Source of the DNA: an uncultured Steroidobacter sp.
GTDB taxonomy: Bacteria; Pseudomonadota; Gammaproteobacteria; Steroidobacterales; Steroidobacteraceae
Assembly: GCA_937864115.1 (NCBI GenBank)
Contig: CALMII010000035.1
Coordinates: forward strand, 1 to 64,000
Length of the DNA stretch: 64,000 bases
Direction: 5' to 3'
Part shown: positions 62,218 through 64,000 of the stretch, one piece after another
How the letters are laid out: every line of letters begins with the position of its first letter
Position numbering within the stretch: the stretch's first letter is position 1
Notes under the pieces: generated by a model
Seen by the model: only the letters and a program-made list of their open reading frames with translations
The model's database searches: none
What the model was told of the DNA's origin: nothing
Program-made: the position numbers and the translations under genes

Positions 62218-63231
62218 CTAGCGATTTCCCTGAATGCTCAGGCGGATTCGCGCCAGGAAGGTATGCGAGGTCAGGTACAGCGTGCGGCCGTCGTCGCCGA
62301 ACGCACAGTTGGCGATGGCGCTGCCGGTGCGGATGCGGCCGAGCCGTTTTCCCGAGCTGTCCATGATCAGCACGCCGCCCGGCGCCGTGGCGAACACCGT
62401 GCCGTCCGGCGTCACGCGCATGCCGTCGGGCAACCCCGGTGCGTCCGGCGCCTTGAGATCGCTGGAGTCGGCGAAGACGCGCTTGTCGAGCACCTCGCCG
62501 CGTTCGTTCAGCGAGAACGCCATCCAGATCGGACGGCGCGGATCCGAGTTCGCCACGTACAGCGTGCGCTCATCGGGCGACAGCGCGAGGCCGTTCGGGA
62601 AGGTCATGTCCCGATCGAGCAGGTGCACGCTGCCATCGGTGTCGATTCGATATACGCCGTTGAACGGCAATTCCTTGTGCTTCGAGTCGTTGAGGCCTTC
62701 GAGGCCGTAGGGCGGATCGGTGAAGAAGACGACACCGTCGCTGCGGCGGATGACGTCGTTCGGGCTGTTGAAGCGTTTGCCTTCGAAGTGTGTCGCCAGC
62801 GGCGTCTTCTGTTTCGTTGCGATCTCGAAGCGCGCGACCTGGCGATTGCCGTGGTCGGCCATGAGGATCCAGCCCTCGCGGTCGGGGAACAGGCCGTTGG
62901 CGCCGGGCTCGCGGAAGATGCCGGTCTCGGTGCCGGCATAGCCGGAGGGTTTGAGGAATACGTTCAGCCCTTCCGTCGGCGACCAGCGATACATCGTGTT
63001 GCCCGGCACGTCCGTGAAGAGCAGGTAGTTGCCGGAGGCGATCCAGACCGGGCCTTCGGACCAGATGAATCCCTCGGCCAGCTGCTCGAGGCTCCACACG
63101 CGCGGGACGATGGCATCGATCGCGGGGTCGAAGCGTTCGACACGAGCCTGGGTGGCGGCCTGCGTATTCATGGCGATGAGGGCGAGCAGCAGCGACGAAA
63201 TGATTCGCGCCTTGAGGCGACGGCTTTGCAT
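62218..63231 (-). CDS. SMP-30/gluconolactonase-like protein
   Basis: The 337-residue exported protein has a signal peptide ending in NTQAATQ. The six-bladed SMP-30 propeller follows, with metal-type residues in FIWSEGPVW, RFNSPNDVIRR, FPNGLALSPDE and APGLPDGMRV. The family hydrolyses sugar lactones, and a periplasmic lactonase would suit the lactone product of the PQQ dehydrogenase in this window. ATG 63231 was chosen for the signal peptide. It is divergent from a TonB receptor gene, which suggests a shared uptake system. Confidence 0.9.
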   Translation of the reverse strand: MQSRRLKARIISSLLLALIAMNTQAATQARVERFDPAIDAIVPRVWSLEQLAEGFIWSEGPVWIASGNYLLFTDVPGNTMYRWSPTEGLNVFLKPSGYAGTETGIFREPGANGLFPDREGWILMADHGNRQVARFEIATKQKTPLATHFEGKRFNSPNDVIRRSDGVVFFTDPPYGLEGLNDSKHKELPFNGVYRIDTDGSVHLLDRDMTFPNGLALSPDERTLYVANSDPRRPIWMAFSLNERGEVLDKRVFADSSDLKAPDAPGLPDGMRVTPDGTVFATAPGGVLIMDSSGKRLGRIRTGSAIANCAFGDDGRTLYLTSHTFLARIRLSIQGNR

Positions 63232-63340
63232 CAGGATTCCTGATGAACTGTTTGCGCCGACTGTAACCGCTGCGTCGCCGCGGTGACAACCGCCGATGGT
63301 TTTTCGCCGCGCGGCACCCGACCAGAATATACAGACGGAC

Positions 63341-63379
63341 ATAGCGGTTGCCGCGACACCGCTATATCCTTCCGGATAT
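63341..63379. promoter_or_regulatory. Two adjacent palindromes in the lactonase/TonB receptor divergent region
   Basis: ATAGCGGT (63341-63348) is mirrored by ACCGCTAT (63358-63365) across 9 bp. The overlapping ATATCC-TTCC-GGATAT (63364-63379) forms a second palindrome. They lie between the divergent starts and probably bind a regulator not encoded here. Confidence 0.55.
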
Positions 63380-63437
63380 TGCGACCCGCTGCCGCGAAGT
63401 CGCATCCCCGCAACCACAGAAAAAACAGCGAGACAGC

Positions 63438-64000
63438 ATGCAGTATCGATATTCGGGAATCGCCGGCGCATTGTTTGCTTGCGCCGCCGCACAGAACGTC
63501 GCATCGGCCGACGATGCAGTGTTCGAACTCGGCCGCATCACCGTCACGGCGCAGCGGATGCAGGAATCGGCGGTCGCGGTCGCGGACAACACCGTCAGCA
63601 GCGCCGAGATATGGAATTTCGATCGCAATACGCTGACCGACGCCGTGAAGCTGGTGCCCGGCGTCACCAGCAACTTCATCTCCAACGGCCGCCGCAACGA
63701 AGGCGACATCAGCGTGCGCGGCTTCGATCGCTGGCGCGTACCGCTGTCGATCGACGGCATTCGCGTCTACCTGCCGGCCGACAACCGCATCGACTTCAAC
63801 CGTTTCCTGACCGCGGATCTGGGCGAGGTGCAGGTTCGCAAGGGCGTCGTGTCGGTGCTCGACGGTCCGGGCGCGATGGGTGGCGCGGTGAACCTGGTCA
63901 CCCGCAAGCCGACCAAGGAATTTGAATCCGAGTTCCAGCTCGGCTCCTCATTCGACCGCGGCGCCGACTACGACGGCTGGTTCGGCACGGCCATCGTCGG
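63438..64000 (+). CDS. TonB-dependent receptor (C-terminus cut by window edge)
   Basis: About 187 residues are visible. They comprise a signal peptide (GALFACAAAQNVASAD), a TonB box-like stretch (FELGRITVTAQRM) and a plug domain (DAVKLVPGVTSNF; ISVRGFDRWRVPLSIDGIRV; VRKGVVSVLDGPGAMGGAVN). The frame is open to the right edge. It is divergent from the lactonase gene. Ligand unknown. Confidence 0.92.
   Translation, partial: MQYRYSGIAGALFACAAAQNVASADDAVFELGRITVTAQRMQESAVAVADNTVSSAEIWNFDRNTLTDAVKLVPGVTSNFISNGRRNEGDISVRGFDRWRVPLSIDGIRVYLPADNRIDFNRFLTADLGEVQVRKGVVSVLDGPGAMGGAVNLVTRKPTKEFESEFQLGSSFDRGADYDGWFGTAIV

Noticed and set aside
1..64000. tRNA, rRNA, CRISPR array, prophage or integrase signals
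   Set aside because: None was found on either strand; direct-repeat spacing typical of CRISPR is absent and all sizeable gaps are explained by palindromic repeats or leaders.

Overview
The window is GC-rich, densely coded Gram-negative DNA. TonB-dependent receptors, OpgG/OpgH, FadL, YbdK, ExuT and a membrane PQQ glucose dehydrogenase point to a gammaproteobacterium, probably of the Xanthomonadales/Steroidobacter type. That placement is inference from gene content and from the dispersed palindromic repeats. No tRNA, rRNA, CRISPR array, integrase or intact insertion sequence was recognised.

Region 1 (1-18901) is a glucuronoxylan/hexuronate utilisation locus. A LacI-type regulator (cut by the left edge) is divergent from an overlapping operon: GH67 alpha-glucuronidase, SGNH acetyl esterase, D-mannonate dehydratase, and a GH3 enzyme with PA14. 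Facing it are a Tat-exported aldo/keto reductase, an ExuT-type hexuronate transporter, a second GH3 enzyme, a GntR/FCD regulator and a large TonB-dependent receptor. A 14-bp operator of the form TGGTANCGNTAYCA occurs at three promoters, and TGGTC-N-GACC-like palindromes cluster around the GntR gene and the receptor promoter. This suggests joint control by the two regulators.

Region 2 (18926-28549) holds housekeeping and metabolic genes: PQQ glucose dehydrogenase, an overlapping gamma-glutamyl ligase/hydrolase pair, a luciferase-like flavin enzyme, O-acetylhomoserine sulfhydrylase, a methyltransferase and FadL.

Region 3 (29127-45616) is an exopolysaccharide cluster on one strand with mostly overlapping genes. 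It encodes a small membrane-anchored protein, an initiating sugar transferase, OPX export protein, GumC-like co-polymerase, a BY-kinase-like protein with a defective Walker A, a polymerase/ligase, an OpgC-type acyltransferase, a GT2, a GH26-like hydrolase, an acyltransferase 3, three further glycosyltransferases, a methyltransferase and an outer-membrane barrel. No Wzx flippase was found in it.

Region 4 (45714-64000) is mixed: a BlaI/BlaR1-like pair with a degenerate hydrolase lipoprotein, a nucleotidyltransferase pair, OpgGH, DUF481, MATE, DsbA and FKBP chaperones, an M3 peptidase, DUF3089, an SMP-30 lactonase and the start of another TonB receptor.

The gaps carry several families of dispersed palindromic repeats. 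The main one is a BIME-like element built from two palindromes (GGCCGGCTTCAGCCGGCC and GTCAGGCTTTAGCCTGAC), with nine copies. The others are CACGGAG arrays, CGCAAA hairpins, CCCCCGCAAGCGGGGG hairpins, heptanucleotide tandem repeats at two gene starts, and a candidate MITE with inverted repeats of about 57 bp.
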